A stretch of 64,000 bases of DNA from Gnetum montanum (lineage: Eukaryota > Streptophyta > Gnetopsida > Gnetales > Gnetaceae): contig MNCI01033476.1 in NCBI GenBank assembly GCA_015680685.1, positions 195,779 through 259,778 of the forward strand, read 5' to 3'. How positions within the stretch are numbered: the first letter of the stretch is position 1; every line of letters begins with the position of its first letter. The notes under the pieces are model-generated. The model was not told the DNA's origin. It saw nothing but the letters and a program-made list of their open reading frames with translations, and did not search any database. Below are positions 11,166 through 24,055 of this stretch, piece after piece. Both the position numbers and the translations under genes were made by a program.

Positions 11166-11581
11166 TGACTTAGTTTGATTCTTGTTGGAGAAGTGCTAAG
11201 CTCAGAATTTTATGGTGTTTCAATACCAAGAACTTGGCTAGTAGAATGAATGATTACCAAGAGCTATAAAATGCAATCAAGGTGTTTAACATCGATCACA
11301 AACAATTTTCTACCTAGCTCATCAATGCTAAGGAGCTATTCCCAACAATTCCCTATCCTTGGAATGTGCCCATTCTGATCCATATTGGTGAAGTTGCATG
11401 GACCATGCATAATCCTAGGATTAAGGAGGAGAAAATGAAAGCATTTCTAGATGCTTTCCACCTCCTACCAAAAGTTGCAATAGTAGCTAGACAGCCACAA
11501 TAGCCTCAACTCCTACATGTGCCTAAAGTTAAAGAAGGTCTATCGAAGCCTCAGGTACCTCCATTGACTTGGATAGTATGA
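11166..11581 (+). pseudogene. ORF-X C-terminus (element I)
   Basis: Translates to RMNDYQEL, FSTxLINAKELFPTIPYPW, IGEVAWTMHNPRIKEEKMKA and VPPLTWIV, ending in TGA at 11579-11581, with two or three in-frame stops. The same peptides occur in C near 44790-45110, and a looser version (TSAWMA, KEEKFQAIL) in F near 57570-57640. This defines the conserved C-terminus of ORF-X. Confidence 0.75.
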
Positions 11582-11808
11582 TCATTTCAAATAGTCTTCA
11601 CAACATTATAGGATGTTCTATCTAATTTTTTAATTGGTGTTCCATTTTTTGTGTCATGAACATCACAATTTTTAATTTTGTTGATCCATACACCCAAACA
11701 ATTAGTTTTGTCATGTAATATTATTAAGTCATGTGCTAGTCAATAATCCCATACCTTCCAAATTTTTTAAAGAAATTGAGGATAATTTTTTATTTATTCA
11801 TGGTGGTA

Positions 11809-12691
11809 TGATGAGTTGTGGATTGGCCACATTGATGAGGCCTTGTTGACTAGGCCCCATCGACTAGACCCTATTGACACATCATTTGATGCGTTGATGT
11901 GGCCTAGTTGATGTAAAGTTTATTCTTGCCTATAAATACATGCCAACCCATAGTGTTTATAGAAATTTAGTCATAGTTTTAGTGACACTTATATTTTTTC
12001 TATTCAAAAGTTCAGATATTTTCCTGAGTGTCCATAGCAGGAGTCATTGAGTATATAGATCTTTATTCAAGCACTATTGTACCTGAGCATGACAGTGTGT
12101 GCCATAATAAAGATGAGATTCTTGATCAACCTTGCAGTATTTTGGATAGCTTAAATATTTTATTCATGCATTTAACATTTTTAATTATTTATTTAACATT
12201 CCTTAGTAATTAAGCTTATTTAAGTAATTAGACAAATTAAGTTAAATAATGATTAAGTAAACACATAAGTATGACCTATTTGAGCATTCTTATGACATTT
12301 GGTAATCTCAAAAATCCTTAGTAACCCAACAACATTATATGTGTTCAAGATGTGTATGGTAAGTGGGATCAAATACATATGTTAGGACTAGTTACACAAT
12401 ATTTAGTCAACTAAACTAAAGTAGACATTAAGTTACTTTATTCCTTGACTTATTTGTTTCAAGCACCAAAACCATAAAATATAAAATTAATCATGTGCCT
12501 CAATTATACTTAAACCATACCCTTAATCTTCACAAGTGTAGTTGGGAAGATAACAAATATCCTCAACATAAAGTTTACTTCTTAGAGAACTAGTGCATTG
12601 AAAACTATAAAGTCCATAGAATTCAACTGGAATGCACAGGAACACTTTATGATTCGTATAGTTGGGTGTAGGGGTACCTTGTTGCTTATCA
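11809..12691 (+). repeat. 3' LTR of element I
   Basis: Starts TGATGAGTTGTGG and ends GTTGCTTATCA. U3 has the iterated words CATTGATGAGGCC, GTTGACTAGGCC, CATCGACTAG and GTTGATGTGGCC. A TATA box, TATAAATA, lies at 11931-11938. The poly(A)-type AATAAAGATGAG near 12107 and the terminal block GGTTGGGTGTAGGGGTACC (around 12660-12680) are shared with the other Athila-type LTRs here. Confidence 0.85.
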
Positions 12692-13436
12692 ACTATGGAA
12701 GGTTCACAAGGAATTTTCCACTCAAATCAACACATGCATGAGTAGAGAAAGTGGTCACCTTGTTGGTTCTCACCACTGGATTAAGGTGTTAGGCTGCTAT
12801 CTTGAAATATACATGCTCCACTAGGGTGAGTGCACCATACTCCTTACGGTCCACTCCAGAACACCACTAGGTTCACTCATTTTTTACCTCTAGGTCTACT
12901 TGAGTAAAGATTTTTGCAAAATTTATTTCAATATTAGGCAATGCAAGGGCCTATGAAATGGACTCCACTAAGTAGGACACCAGAATGTCCATGATCTTCA
13001 CAATGGCTCCTACTTGCCTATCGTTCCAGAAGAGATATGTCTCTCCCATGTACCATTCCCCATTGGAAGTGATGATTGGCCACATGGAAGAGTTCTTCAA
13101 CTACATCTTGACTTATCTTGGAGCATGTTCTAAGAATGGTCCAAAGTTCAATCTAGGAGAACTGAAGATTGGATGTCATGAGGCTTGATTTGATCAAGGT
13201 AGGCTTGAGTCAATGTGACCTCAAGCCTTGGCACTAGTCCTGGTTCCTTATCTTAATGGGATTGTTTAGTTACAGTTACTTATTTAACAATCTATTAGAT
13301 AGATCCCACTTTATGATCCTCTTGAAGAGGTCTTATCACATGAGTTTCTGTTACCTATTCTTAGGCTTATTCTTGTTGATCTCTTCTAGCTCTAGGTCAT
13401 TTGTCCCTTACTTGGGATGGTCCTCCTTCCTCCCAT
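12692..13436 (-). pseudogene. ORF-X N-terminal half (element B)
   Basis: Begins at an ATG (13436-13434) just after the position of the intron acceptor seen in C and F; the acceptor AG is AA here. Recognisable peptides are YMGETYLFWNDRQVGAIVKI and VEHVYFKI, aligned with F (YLGETYQFWHNKEQGTMVNI, EERIYFKI) and C (VERIYYKI). The sequence is interrupted by the LTR end of I at 12692. Function is unknown. The position after pol is that of the env-like ORF of Athila and Bagy-type elements, but I see no membrane segment. Confidence 0.7.
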
Positions 13437-13885
13437 TTATAATCACAACATGACCCCAAGGATTAGCACTTAATGTGTAACTTTAAAAAATTTGGAACAC
13501 CTTATCTCTTAGGATAGTCACACATGGCTAAGTTTTGATCATGACCAGTTTGATTATTTTAATATTATTTTATTATTACTTAATTAAATAGGTTACTAGA
13601 GTGTGTTGGAAGGGTTTAACTTTCATTACATAGTATTTTAATATTATTAATTCATTAAACTCATGGGGAAGTTAGAAAATTTTTGAAAATTTTGGTCATT
13701 GAAAACCTAAGTTTTGTGGCCCCCATGACATCAAGCATACCTTCAAAAGTTGCAAAACTTAAGAGCAAAGTAAATTAGACAAAGGTTTGAAAGTTACCAG
13801 CTCTAGAAGGTTGTGAGCTTTGAAAAATTGCAAAGTCTTCACTTATGTTTGAAGCAAATGGAAAAAAATATCTAAGTGATGGATG

Positions 13886-13935
13886 CTATATATAGAATTT
13901 TTCCCATGTGTTAACTGGGCCTCGTCAACGAGGCC
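13886..13935 (-). promoter_or_regulatory. U3-like module upstream of ORF-X (element B)
   Basis: An inverted repeat GGCCTCGTCAACGAGGCC (13918-13935) followed on the minus strand by a TATA-like CTATATATAG (13886-13895), about 450 bp before the ORF-X start. The words GGCCTCGTCAAC and GTTAACA-ATGG also occur in the U3 of B's own LTR (22370-22400). An internal promoter is inferred. Confidence 0.5.
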
Positions 13936-15449
13936 TATTCAAAAAAACTATTGACCATAGTTGACCAAGTTAAAATTTCAAAAATACAAGGATTTTTTAA
14001 GCAAAATTGAAATCAAATGAAAGCCTAAAAATCCAAGAACACAATGAGATGAAGGAAAAGGACTGGATATTTCACAAAAGATGGAGAATGATTGGAGAAA
14101 TTCGTTAAGGAGCACATAGTTAGATGCAACCTATGTGGAATGCAAAAGATTTGATTGCTAAAATGCCTAAGGATAAGGGACCTAAATACTACCACTAAGA
14201 GACATGCAAGTAGATCCTCCCCATAGCAGGCTTATGCCCTTTTTTCCTTTGCATAAGCTCAACTAAAGAATTCATGGTCCCACAATTGATTAATGGTTAT
14301 GAAAAATTAAGGACCAAATTTGGAAGAATTCATTTAAGAATTTTAATACATCAAACTAAGACATTAAGCAAAACATGAAAATCAATAGTGAGATGAGTTA
14401 TGGAAAGCATTGATGGATGAGAGAGGAAGTGAAATGGGTTCTAATTGTGATCACATGAAGTTCCTTGTGGATTTTATGGTTAAATGACCTAATAAAGTTC
14501 ATCCTTAGTCTAGATCAAAACCAACCACTTTCATTGACTTTGCATCGCTACTCTAAGACTAGATCACCCCCATGAAACATAAGAATGGTCCCATAGATCA
14601 AACACTATTCCTTATTAGAGAAGAAAATAGAAGTAGGATGTGAGGAAGGGCTTTTGTTAGAGGGGACTTTCAGGCATGGGTAATATATCTTTCTAGTTCC
14701 ATAACCAGTGCATGTAACCCATTATTTTATCTAAGGGATGTGCTTTAAATTTCCACCATGTTTTTCTAGGTTTTTTGGATAGTAATCACACCATGAAAAG
14801 ACTTATTCAGCTTCCTGTTATTGGAGGACACAAAACAATAAGACATCCATGAAAAACACTTTTGCACCCAAGTGAGTAGAGAGGCAAAAAAAGTACTAAA
14901 CCCCCTTAAAGTACACCTTTTTCAAACCTTTAAATCTTTTCCAAGTTTGAAACAAGTATGTTAAAGTTTCATTAATGGAAAAGGAACGTCGTATTTCAAA
15001 AATAAGGAAAACCATAGAGTTTTTGAATGGGTGGATGATGTGGAATTACTATCTATTCCATGGAAAAGAAACTGTGTTGGTCATTAGTTATCAAAATTCA
15101 AAAATTGAAACCAAAGATTAGCAATAAAAAACATTAGGTACCAACCATCATTGGCAAACAGCTATAGCATCACTGTGTCCTATTGGAAATAAAGAAAATT
15201 TTATTAGAACACAAGGAAAATTCATACCAAAATAAAGAAAAATATATAATAAATTATAAAATATTCAAGATAAATAAAGCATACTATCGATGTTATAAAA
15301 CAAAAATATGGAAAAATAATAGTGTAAAAAAAAGGGGTATAAAAACAAAAAAATTGTAAAATAAAAAAGTAGAAAAACTAAAGAGCCATTTTAATGATTA
15401 GCATACATGACCATCTCCCCCATGACTAAGTTGGAAGGAGGAGATTTTA
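13936..15449 (-). other. Non-coding region between integrase and ORF-X of element B
   Basis: No ORF. On the minus strand it aligns with 40380-41600 of C and 60590-61740 of G. Examples are the segment rich in GGTTTGAA-AAGGTGT-ACTT-AAGGGG (14901-14940) and the one containing CCTATTGGTAATAAAGC-like words (about 15170-15200). Confidence 0.65.
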
Positions 15450-18400
15450 AAAATTAAGTGAGGCTATCCATCTAAGGAGGCATTGATTTCACTAGCTTTA
15501 TTGGTCTCATGGAAAGGTTTAACTTGTTGCATGTTGACCAATTGTTTCTTATTTGGGCTCTCAGGTTTGTAGATCAACATGGTCTTAGAAGAAAAGGTTC
15601 CATAAATGATATAAGGTCTTCCCACAATGTTTGGAACTTAGTCTATTGAGGTATGTATGTGGGCTTCCACTAGAGGACCTTATCTCTAGGTTTAAATTTA
15701 AATTTTTTTATTTTAAGTTTATGGAATTTTTGTTGAATGCCTTATTTACTTCATTCAAGGACAGGGCTACCAATCAATTTTCATCTAAAACATTGAGGTT
15801 GATCAATCTCTCTTTCTATGCTAGGCTAAGGTCAAGATCTAGATCACATGCTATTAAAAGTGTACAAAGCTTGGATTGAATTGGAAGAGTTAATAATTTT
15901 TCATACACCAACTCATAGGAAAAGTAGCCTATAGAAAGTTTCCATGTGAAGTGGTAGGCCCAAAGGGAATCATTCAGTTTTGTGCTCTTGTCTCTTCTAT
16001 ATTTGCTAATTATTCAAGTTAAGATCTTAGTGATCTTCCTATTGGTAACCTCTACTTGACCATTGACTTGGGGGTGGTAGGGTGTTGTTAGTTTATGTTC
16101 AACCCCCAAGCATTACATGAGTTTACAAAAAGTAACACCTCTAAAATGAGTACCATTGTTAGAAATTAGTGCACATGGCACTCCAAACCTATTTACAACA
16201 TTCTATTATACAAGCCACATAACAGTGGAAGATGTACAGTTGATAATGGCTACTACTTTTACCCATTTGATATAGTAGTCAATAGTGATTGTTATATACA
16301 CCTTTTTATTTGACATGGGCATGATGGAACCCATGAAGTCTATGCCTCAGATGTTGAAGGGTTCTAGTGGTTAGCTCTATTACTAAGGTTCCTCCATTTA
16401 AGTAGGCATCCCACTAGCTCATTGATAGCATTCATAAGAGAGGATGCACTGGTGAGCATCCCTAAATATTTTTGGCCAATAATACCCTATCATCAAGATC
16501 TTAATGGTTGTGCATCTCCTTGCATAGTGGCACTCACAAGGACCCTCATGAGCATCTAAGAGAACACATAGTTGAGCAACATCAAGAACATACCAACGAA
16601 CTAGGCCATTAACATATAGCTTGTAAAGATGTCTGTTAATCTCTATGAAGCATTTAGCCTAATGAAGAAACTATTATTTTTTTCTAAAAGTCCAAGTCTC
16701 GTGGCATCTCTTGAGTGAGAAGATAAGTGAGGATGCCATTGTACCATTTTAATTCAATGGGAACTTGTTCATTTATTGCATAGACAAAGAGGAGTTCATT
16801 AGGAAATTGATTAGAATGCAAACTTTCCTCCTCCTTGTTGTCCTATTGTAACTAATACAAGTGATCAACAACCACATTCTTGATGTCCTTTCAATCTACC
16901 ATCATAAAATCAAACTCCTATAAGATCACCTACCACTATATGATACAAGGGCTCATTATTAGCTTGTTCATGAGGAAGTGAATGGCACTGTGGTCCATGT
17001 GCACAAAAACCTTGTACCCAAGCACATAGTACTTGAATTTCCCCAAGGCATAAACCACTACCATTAACTCTTTTTATGTTGTGGTGTAATTGAGCTATGC
17101 ACCTACAATGCTTCTACTTGCACAATGGATGTAGTAAGGATGCTTTTGATCATTCAACTATGTAAGCATGACTTCCATGGAATATTTTAATGCATCTAGA
17201 CCAATTTTATGCTCATAGAATTGGAGTTTCTACAAGCTTCTCCTTAAGCTATTAAAATTCCTTTTTGAATTCCTTGGTCCATATGAATGAAGAATCTTTG
17301 TTTGTGAGCTCGACCACTAGTTCAGCAATGTTAGAGAAGCTCTCTATGAATCACTGGTAGTAGCTAGTGTGGCCAAGGAATGACCAGACATCTTTAATGA
17401 TTTTTGGTTGATGATTTATTCCTTGGATGATCCTAATCTTTTCAAGGTCCACTTCGCTCCTTACTTAAGAAATTATATGCCTAAGCACAATGCCCTCCTA
17501 AACCATCAGATGGCTTTTCTACTAATCAAGCTAAAGATTTACCTCCATGCATCTTTTAAGCACTTGCTCAAGGTAGTCTAGGGCTTGCTCAAATGTAGCA
17601 TCATAGGTGGATAAGTCATCCATGAAAACTTCCATCCTGTTACCAATCTACTACTAAAAAATTCTCAAGACCAAAAATTATAAGGTTGCAAGGATATTAC
17701 ATAGACCAAATGGCATCTTACATTATGCAAAAGTTTTCCAAGGACTTGTGAATGTTATTTAAGCCTAATCTTGGGCACAATTTGAATTTGGTTATAGCCA
17801 TTATAGGCATCTAGAAAGCTATAATAGTAATGCCTAGAAATAGTGTCCAATAGTTCATTCACAAATGGCAATGGGAAATGATCTTTAAACATCATCATGT
17901 TCAATAGCTTAAAATAAATACAAATCCACCACTTGCCATCTTTTTTTGGCACAATGATAAGTGGACTAACCCACTCACTATTAGCAATTGGATAGATGAA
18001 CCCTACCTTTAATTTGGGGTTCAACTGTCACTATGGCTATCTCTTTGGCTTCATGGCTAGAATGGTATAGATGTAATGCTAGCATATCTTAGGATCAATC
18101 CTTATGAGTTCATGATATGACTAAGCAAAGGCTATTGGCCATTCATTAACCACCTTCAACAGCATTCATTTTTGCTTAGGAGCAATGTTAACATTGATTA
18201 TGACTAGCTTACCATTTTTCAAAAATGCATATTCCATGCCACTATGTAGAATTTTCAACTTTAAGGGATCCTATTTAAAACTATCAATATTTTCAACTCT
18301 TCCTAATTGGTATCATTAGGTTCATTATTGGAGAGTTGGTAATGAAATTTCTTTAGTTCATCCATGCCTTGAACATAGGCACAAGTTAGGCTTTCACTAG

Positions 18401-18960
18401 GTTCCATGCAAAGCATGCTACTTTCAAAATCAATAGTCAGCCATTGGGTTTCCTCTTATTTTGTGACTACTATGTATAGGCACTTTTGGATTTCAATTTC
18501 ATCTACACACTATTTTCATGCTTTGATTGATGTACTTTTGATAGACCATAGTTTCTACACATAGTTGCACCCAATATTGCTATATGTATGCATTGAACTA
18601 TATTCTTTTCAATCTTTTTGAATGTATTTTCCTTGAAAATTTCTAAGAAAAGAACTTTGATGCCTATTCAGACATCAACAGTGTTGAACCAAGCCCTTTC
18701 CATAATGATTAGAATTTCCCCCTTTCAATTTTTGACCTTGATAACCAAGAAATTAGTAGGATACAACCACCCACAAAAAATGGTCATAATGTCCTCTACT
18801 AATTCCAAGGAAATAGTGATGGATTGATCTACCAATTCTAAATAGATGTTTCTCTTCTTGAGAGGAGGTAGGTTCTACGGTTGGTGCATTTATTGGGAAA
18901 TCAAGTTGATACTAGAACCTGAATCGAGAAGATCCTTGCATGGCTCATTTCCAATGATCT
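15450..18960 (-). pseudogene. pol of element B: PR, RT, RNase H, INT (decayed)
   Basis: Order on the minus strand: protease with an intact active-site triad in LLDSGSSINLIS (around 18905-18935) and the flap-side motif IPIIMERAWFNTVDV. RT with SEWVSPLIIVPKKDGKWWIC, FKDHFPLPFVNELLD and FLDAYNGYNQIQI (17755-18024), then the catalytic loop FMDDLSTYD (about 17605-17630). RNase H remnants (FVHMDHSAIHFLMNK near 16985). The integrase zinc-binding N-domain (EINRHLYKLYVNGL, then DAHEGPCECHYARRC, about 16520-16660). The integrase core has ISNNGTHF (Asp changed to Asn, about 16150) and an intact Glu in [12 protein letters not shown]. The C-terminal domain WKPTYIPQ, FQTLWEDLI ends near 15460. Stops and frameshifts are frequent. 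The RT sequence is Athila-like. Confidence 0.85.
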
Positions 18961-19699
18961 ACAAGTAGATGAGGGGACTACCAAGATTATCCCTTCTCCT
19001 TGGAATTTTTCCAGCCTTGATCCAATTAGATAAATCATGGGTTAGCATGACTATGTAGATCTTTGGAGGTGTTTTGTTTGAAGGGCTCTAAAAAGAAATG
19101 GATTTAGGGGATGAAGGAGACACAAAGTGACCTACCGCATGAGTCGGAGAGGGCTTTGTGGGGCTATTGATTTGAAAGAATGGTCTTTTATGGGATCTAG
19201 TTTTCAAACCACTTAGTTAAGGAACCAATTGTAACTTAACAACCATGGTAGTATTACATTATTGTAGCTATGTGAAAATTTTGCCTTGCATGAATGGGGC
19301 AGGCAATAATGGGGTTAAGGGTGGAGAGACATGTGTTGAAGGATGAGGAGGATGATAAGGATATGGGGATTTCTCTCTAGGAGATGGAAAATGAGTTTTT
19401 TAGTACTATAGAGGGTAGTATTAATGCTAGAATGAAGCGTGACTAAAACAGTCACATGGAGACATGGGTTGTTGAACATAGTACCCATATGGATTAGGTT
19501 GTCTATAACAATATTACTATCTTGGTGGTGGCATCCACCATGACTGTGGGTGCTACCATTGATGGTACTATTCATACAGTTATGATAGAGCTTCACTTGG
19601 ATAATAATCTTGTTGTTGTTAGTGGATCTAACTTCGATTGCTTCAAGGATAAGATAACCTTCTTGGTGCTTGCCTTTGTGTCAGTCTAGGATTTAGAGC

Positions 19700-21500
19700 A
19701 TACAACCTAGATTCCTATAAGTGTGAAATAATAGGACAACATCCCTTAAAATGTTCATATTGGTAGATTTCATGCCCACCATAATCATTTGATTCTAACT
19801 CCACAACCTCTTCAACTATAGCAACTTTTTCCTTATCCCTTTGGTAGGCAAGTTTAGCTTCCTTTCTTCTCCTATGGTCATGATCACTACCTTGCTCTTT
19901 AGATTCTTCTATAATTTTTAGAGTAGTTTGAAATTTTTCATCTAAAGATTTCCACATTTTTTGCAATTTTAGCTGAAATTTTAGACATATATTTTTGAAT
20001 TGGCATGGTTTTTTGCTACACCACTTCATCAAGTGGTGCCTCCCCCTAACTATCACAAAATTGAACCTTCCTTTTTTTCATGGAAGGATTTTGATTATAC
20101 TCCTTAGCACTTTCCATTTTATTAACTCACATTCTTCTTTTGCAACCTACTCAATCAACCTTTGAATCTAATGAAATCTTAGTTTTAATAGTCTCCATTG
20201 GGCATAGACCCCAAGAGTTCTTGTTTCTGATCGAATCCCATCTATGATATGGTAAATCTACTCTTGTTGAGAATAACCATAGATAGGACAACTATGAAAA
20301 AGGGAATAATACCTGCCTATGGTTGTGTCCAAGGATTCATGTGTTTGTTTCCACTAGCCTTGGATTTTCTTTCTCCAATTTGACACTCTAAAGTACATTT
20401 GATATTTTTCATTAAACAACTCAAGCATTGTCATGAGGAAGATTCTACCAACTTCTGAGGAAGATTCTAGCTCCAAGGAGAGGTACCAACTTCTTTTATG
20501 AGTGTCATGGGGAATAGCTTAAGTTTCTACCAGTTATTTTCAATAATATATAAGGTACAACCATTGTGAAAGACTTTGAGATAGGTCTATTAATCTAAGT
20601 TATATTCTGCCTCAAATATGGGGATATTTTTCATATCCAACCTCTTGATTCTGTTGTCTTTCACATGCCTAGTTGGAATTATAACTACCTTTGCAATGCT
20701 TAACATGCTTCAAATTACCAGCAAAGGTTCTTTATCATCATGATTTTAATGATGCCTATGATGTACTCTGCTACCCCTTCATTCATGGGGGTCTTTATGA
20801 TCATTATTATCCTTCCATCCACTTTCATCACAATTTCATCCTCTATGGTGTCAATCATATTCAAAGGAGGAAGAAGAAGATGTAGATGAAGAGGACAAAG
20901 AGTAAGGAGGACTTCCACCTCCACTATATCTGCCACCTCCTCTCCATTAGTCATGGCCATTTTCATTAGTTTTACCATCTTCACAACACTTTCCCAATCC
21001 CCTTCCTTAACTCCTAATTTTTATCTGAACTAGGATTATTGCTAGTGAACTCTAAGTGTTGGTCCAAGTCCCCTTCACCAGAGTCAAGTGGTGGAGAATC
21101 TTCATGTGGAGAACCCCCAAAGGAAGGATCTTATTGTCATTTTGATTCAATAAGAATAAGGGATTAGTGAACCATTTCCCATTCATAGCTTCATGGCACT
21201 TCTTCTAGTGTTGATTTCTTTTAAGTTATGTTTCAATGAACTTGTAGTCCTGATAGTCATGGTCTTTCACAACATATTCATCATGAATATCTTAGATGCC
21301 CAACCTCTTAATATTTTGAAGTAGCATCCTAGGAATAGATTAGTTGAGAGGAAACACAATGTTGCCCTCCATATCTCTGCATCACAATTGTTCATCCTAA
21401 TGTAGGATGAAGGTGAAATCGAGTCCAAACTCATCTAGATGAGTGTACATCGCTTTGAATTAAAAGAAGATATTTTGGATTTATCATGCCTATGGGAAGA
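19700..21500 (-). pseudogene. gag of element B
   Basis: The N-terminal block YTHLDEFGLDFTFILH (about 21420-21460) matches C (25210-25260) and H (63830-63880). Then come HDEYVVKDHDYQDYKF (about 21240-21290) and GKWFTNPLFLLNQNDN (about 21150). A Ser-rich linker (SPPYSLSSSSTSSSSS, about 20880-20930) precedes the capsid-like part KRLDMKNIPIFEAEYN and KLKLFPMTLIK (about 20450-20680). The C-terminal charged region is at 19715-20056 (KIIEESKEQGSDHDHRRRKE, AKLAYQRDKEKVAIVEEV). It lacks a clean zinc knuckle; CCPIISHL may be its remnant. There are several stops. Confidence 0.75.
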
Positions 21501-21647
21501 AGATATTTTTGATTAAAGAAAAATTTTAGTATACATTAATTATAATTATTACTATTATTTTTTGAATGATTGTGACACTAGGATTTATTCCAATGATCTC
21601 AAATAATATTGACTAAGTTCTAGATAGTGCACATATCAAACTACAAG

Positions 21648-21665
21648 TTCCCAGCAATGGTGCCA
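21648..21665 (-). other. Primer binding site of element B
   Basis: The minus-strand sequence TGGCACCATTGCTGGGAA follows the LTR end CATCA after one base. It is one or two changes from the PBS of H (TGGCACCATTGCCGGGGA), the type reported for Athila elements and tRNA-Asp. Confidence 0.85.
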
Positions 21666-21666
21666 A

Positions 21667-22491
21667 TGATGAGCGATTAGTAGACCCTACACCCAACCAT
21701 AAAAATTACTAATCATTCACGCATGATCTAGTCAAATCCCATAGACTTATAACCTTCTAAATACACTAGTCTCTTGGAAGAAAAACTAACCAGTGCAATT
21801 ATTGTCTTCCCAATTACACTTGAGAAATGCAAAGGTGTGGTTAAGTGCAACTAAGGCATATGATTTTTTTCATGTTTATGTTTTATGTTCCAAGTCACCT
21901 AAGAATATAAAATAGAAAATTAAATATATTTAATTACTAATTTAATCTAACTATTTAATATTTAACTAATCCTAACATAAGAATCCATTCCCACTAACTG
22001 TACACATCCTAGGCATATTTAATGCTACTAGATTACAAAATTTTAAGCATTACTAGGATTACTAAGCACCAAGCATATGCTCAAAGTGGTTGTACTTCTA
22101 TGCTTACTTAATTTCTATTTAATCTAGATTAATTTAGCTTAATTAACTACTTAATTAATTAAAACATTAAAGGAAATTTCTTAAAGTATTAAATGCATAA
22201 AGGGAATAATTAATCTATTTCAAAGTGCTACAAGGTTTATCAGAAAGCTCTCATTTATTGCTACACACACTACCATGCTCAGGTACAATAGTGCTTGAAT
22301 AGAGATCTTAACACTCCTAGACTTCTACTATAGGCTAGTGAGCACATCTTTGTAGGAAAAAATAGACACTAAGTTGACGAGGCCATGTTAACACATCAAA
22401 TTCCACGTTGATGCAACCATGTTAATAGGGTCACATCGATGGGTCCACATGAATAAGGCCTCATCGACATAACCCTTGATGTGACTCATCA
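21667..22491 (-). repeat. 5' LTR of element B
   Basis: On the minus strand it runs from TGATGAGTCACATC (22491) to TCGCTCATCA (21667), 825 bp. U3 contains CATCGATG- and GGCCTCGTCAAC-type iterons (22375-22490). No clean TATA box survives. Confidence 0.85.
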
Positions 22492-23386
22492 AATGATGTC
22501 CATGGTCCTTATTTATTAAACTCATTTTTGCTAATAGAATTTGTTAATTTGATGATGGTTTCTAAGGCTCTTGATATCAATATTTTTAATCATTGTCAAG
22601 ATTTTTTGATTATTCAAAGTGGACTTCCTCTTTTAATCTAGCATCTCTTGAATTTTGAAAGGTTCCTTGTTTTGTTGAATTATTGAATCTTTCATTTATT
22701 TTTAAAAAATTCAAAAAATATATTATATCTCATATTAGGCTAATCAATTATTCTAAAGTCCTTGATGCTCCTAATGTTTTTCACAAAATTTGATATATGA
22801 TTGAATTGAATCTTATTCACTTAAGTGAAAATTTATTCTGCATGCTGGTGTAATTGATTATGCATAGAAGGTTTTTTATTACTATATTCCAAAGTTATGT
22901 CACTATTATCATCAAAGAGTCACATGTTTGATTCATGTTAGCAACAAACTACTATAAACACTACTAAGGTTTCTTCTACTGATGTTAGAAATTTTGCTAA
23001 GGTTTTTTACATATGTTGCAAATTTGGTGATGATTTTTTCTAATGACATTTCAATAGTTAGCACACCCATTTCTTTTACTATTGTTCAATAAAATATATT
23101 TTTAAGGAATGTTTCTTCAATAACTAAGGGGAAACAAATATATGCTTCTAAGGTTCTAAGAAATCCTATTGTTGATTTAAATAATTTCCAAATGACTTTT
23201 TATAATGAAAAATATCAAGGAAGTCTATCTATTGGTGATCATATGCCAAATCATCATAATGGTTAGCATGTTCAAGATATTTTCATTACTAATAATCTAT
23301 GTGCAACTATTGGTTAAGATATGGAGATAATTTCTTGAGACTATTGATTCTAATAACAAGGTGAGGACCTTCTACCCCTCCATCCT
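22492..23386 (+). pseudogene. LINE upstream region, possibly decayed ORF1
   Basis: AT-rich sequence with many stops in all frames. Weak fragments such as DVRNFAKVFY could be ORF1, but I cannot align it to the RNA-binding domain. It is assigned to the LINE only because it directly precedes the endonuclease on the same strand. Confidence 0.35.
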
Positions 23387-24055
23387 ATGTTAATATTTTC
23401 ATGAAATGTTTAGGGTCTTACTAACAGACTTTAGATAAAAGTTGTTGATGCTTTTCTTTGCATGCAATATTTAGTTCATGATTTTATTCTTCTTTAAGAG
23501 ATTAAGATTTCCAATTTAGATATAGTCATGGTAGGTAATAGTATTCTTCATAATTTATATAGTATTATTTACTAATCATAATATTGGTTAAGATGGCATA
23601 GTTCTCATTATCAATCATTTTTTTTTTCTAAAAAACATATTTCTCATGGAAAAGATAATTCTATAGTTTGGATTATTCTTTAAGAAGGTTTAGGTCCTTT
23701 TAGTATCTATAATATTTATGCTCCTACTACCTCTATAGATAGAATTCTTTTGTGGAAGTTTCTTCTTCAAAGTCTTTCTAACATTGCTTGGCTTTTTTGT
23801 GGTGATTTTAATATGATTGAAAATTCTTATGCTAAAATTAGTGAAGTTTCTTCTCAAGATTACTTTACCTAGTCTAACCTTTGTAAAGATAATAATTATA
23901 TTTTTCAAATACTTGATTGATTTTATTCTTCCAATTATTCTTCTTGGTTCTTTAACTAAAAGGTTACAATTCACAAAGATGCAACTTTTTTAGACCATTT
24001 TCCAATTTCTTTTAATTTAAAATTTGGTATTAAATCTCTAGTTCAATGTTATTAA
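23387..24055 (+). pseudogene. LINE endonuclease domain
   Basis: Begins at ATG 23387 with a decayed WNVRGL motif (stops replace W and R) and QEIK-type catalytic Glu region (about 23490-23505). Later come FSIYNIYAPTTSIDRI (about 23700-23745), the active-site GDFNMIENS (23800-23826) and LDHFPISF (about 23990), where the usual SDH Ser is Leu. This is the apurinic-like endonuclease that nicks target DNA for target-primed reverse transcription. The sequence is cut at 24055 by element C, immediately after the endonuclease end. Confidence 0.8.

Larger units (their letters stand above)
11166..12691 (+). mobile_element. Element I: 3' end of an Athila-type retrotransposon
   Basis: Contains the C-terminal end of ORF-X, a short 3' region, a PPT-like CATGGTGGTA (11799-11808) and a 3' LTR. 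It aligns along its length with 44700-46355 of element C. The left part was displaced by insertion of A and is outside the window. On the right the LTR ends abruptly inside the minus-strand ORF-X of B, so I was inserted into B. Confidence 0.8.
12692..22491 (-). mobile_element. Element B: Athila-type retrotransposon, 5' two thirds
   Basis: On the minus strand: 5' LTR (22491-21667), PBS, gag, PR, RT-RNase H, INT, a long non-coding stretch, a U3-like module, and the start of ORF-X cut at 12692 by element I. The rest of ORF-X and the 3' LTR should lie left of the window. Its right end (flank AATGA) abuts the LINE, into which it probably inserted. Coding motifs match element C throughout, with different lesions. 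Confidence 0.85.

Noticed and set aside
23690-23974. Minus ORF in the LINE endonuclease
   Set aside because: Shadow of the plus-strand GDFN-containing endonuclease.
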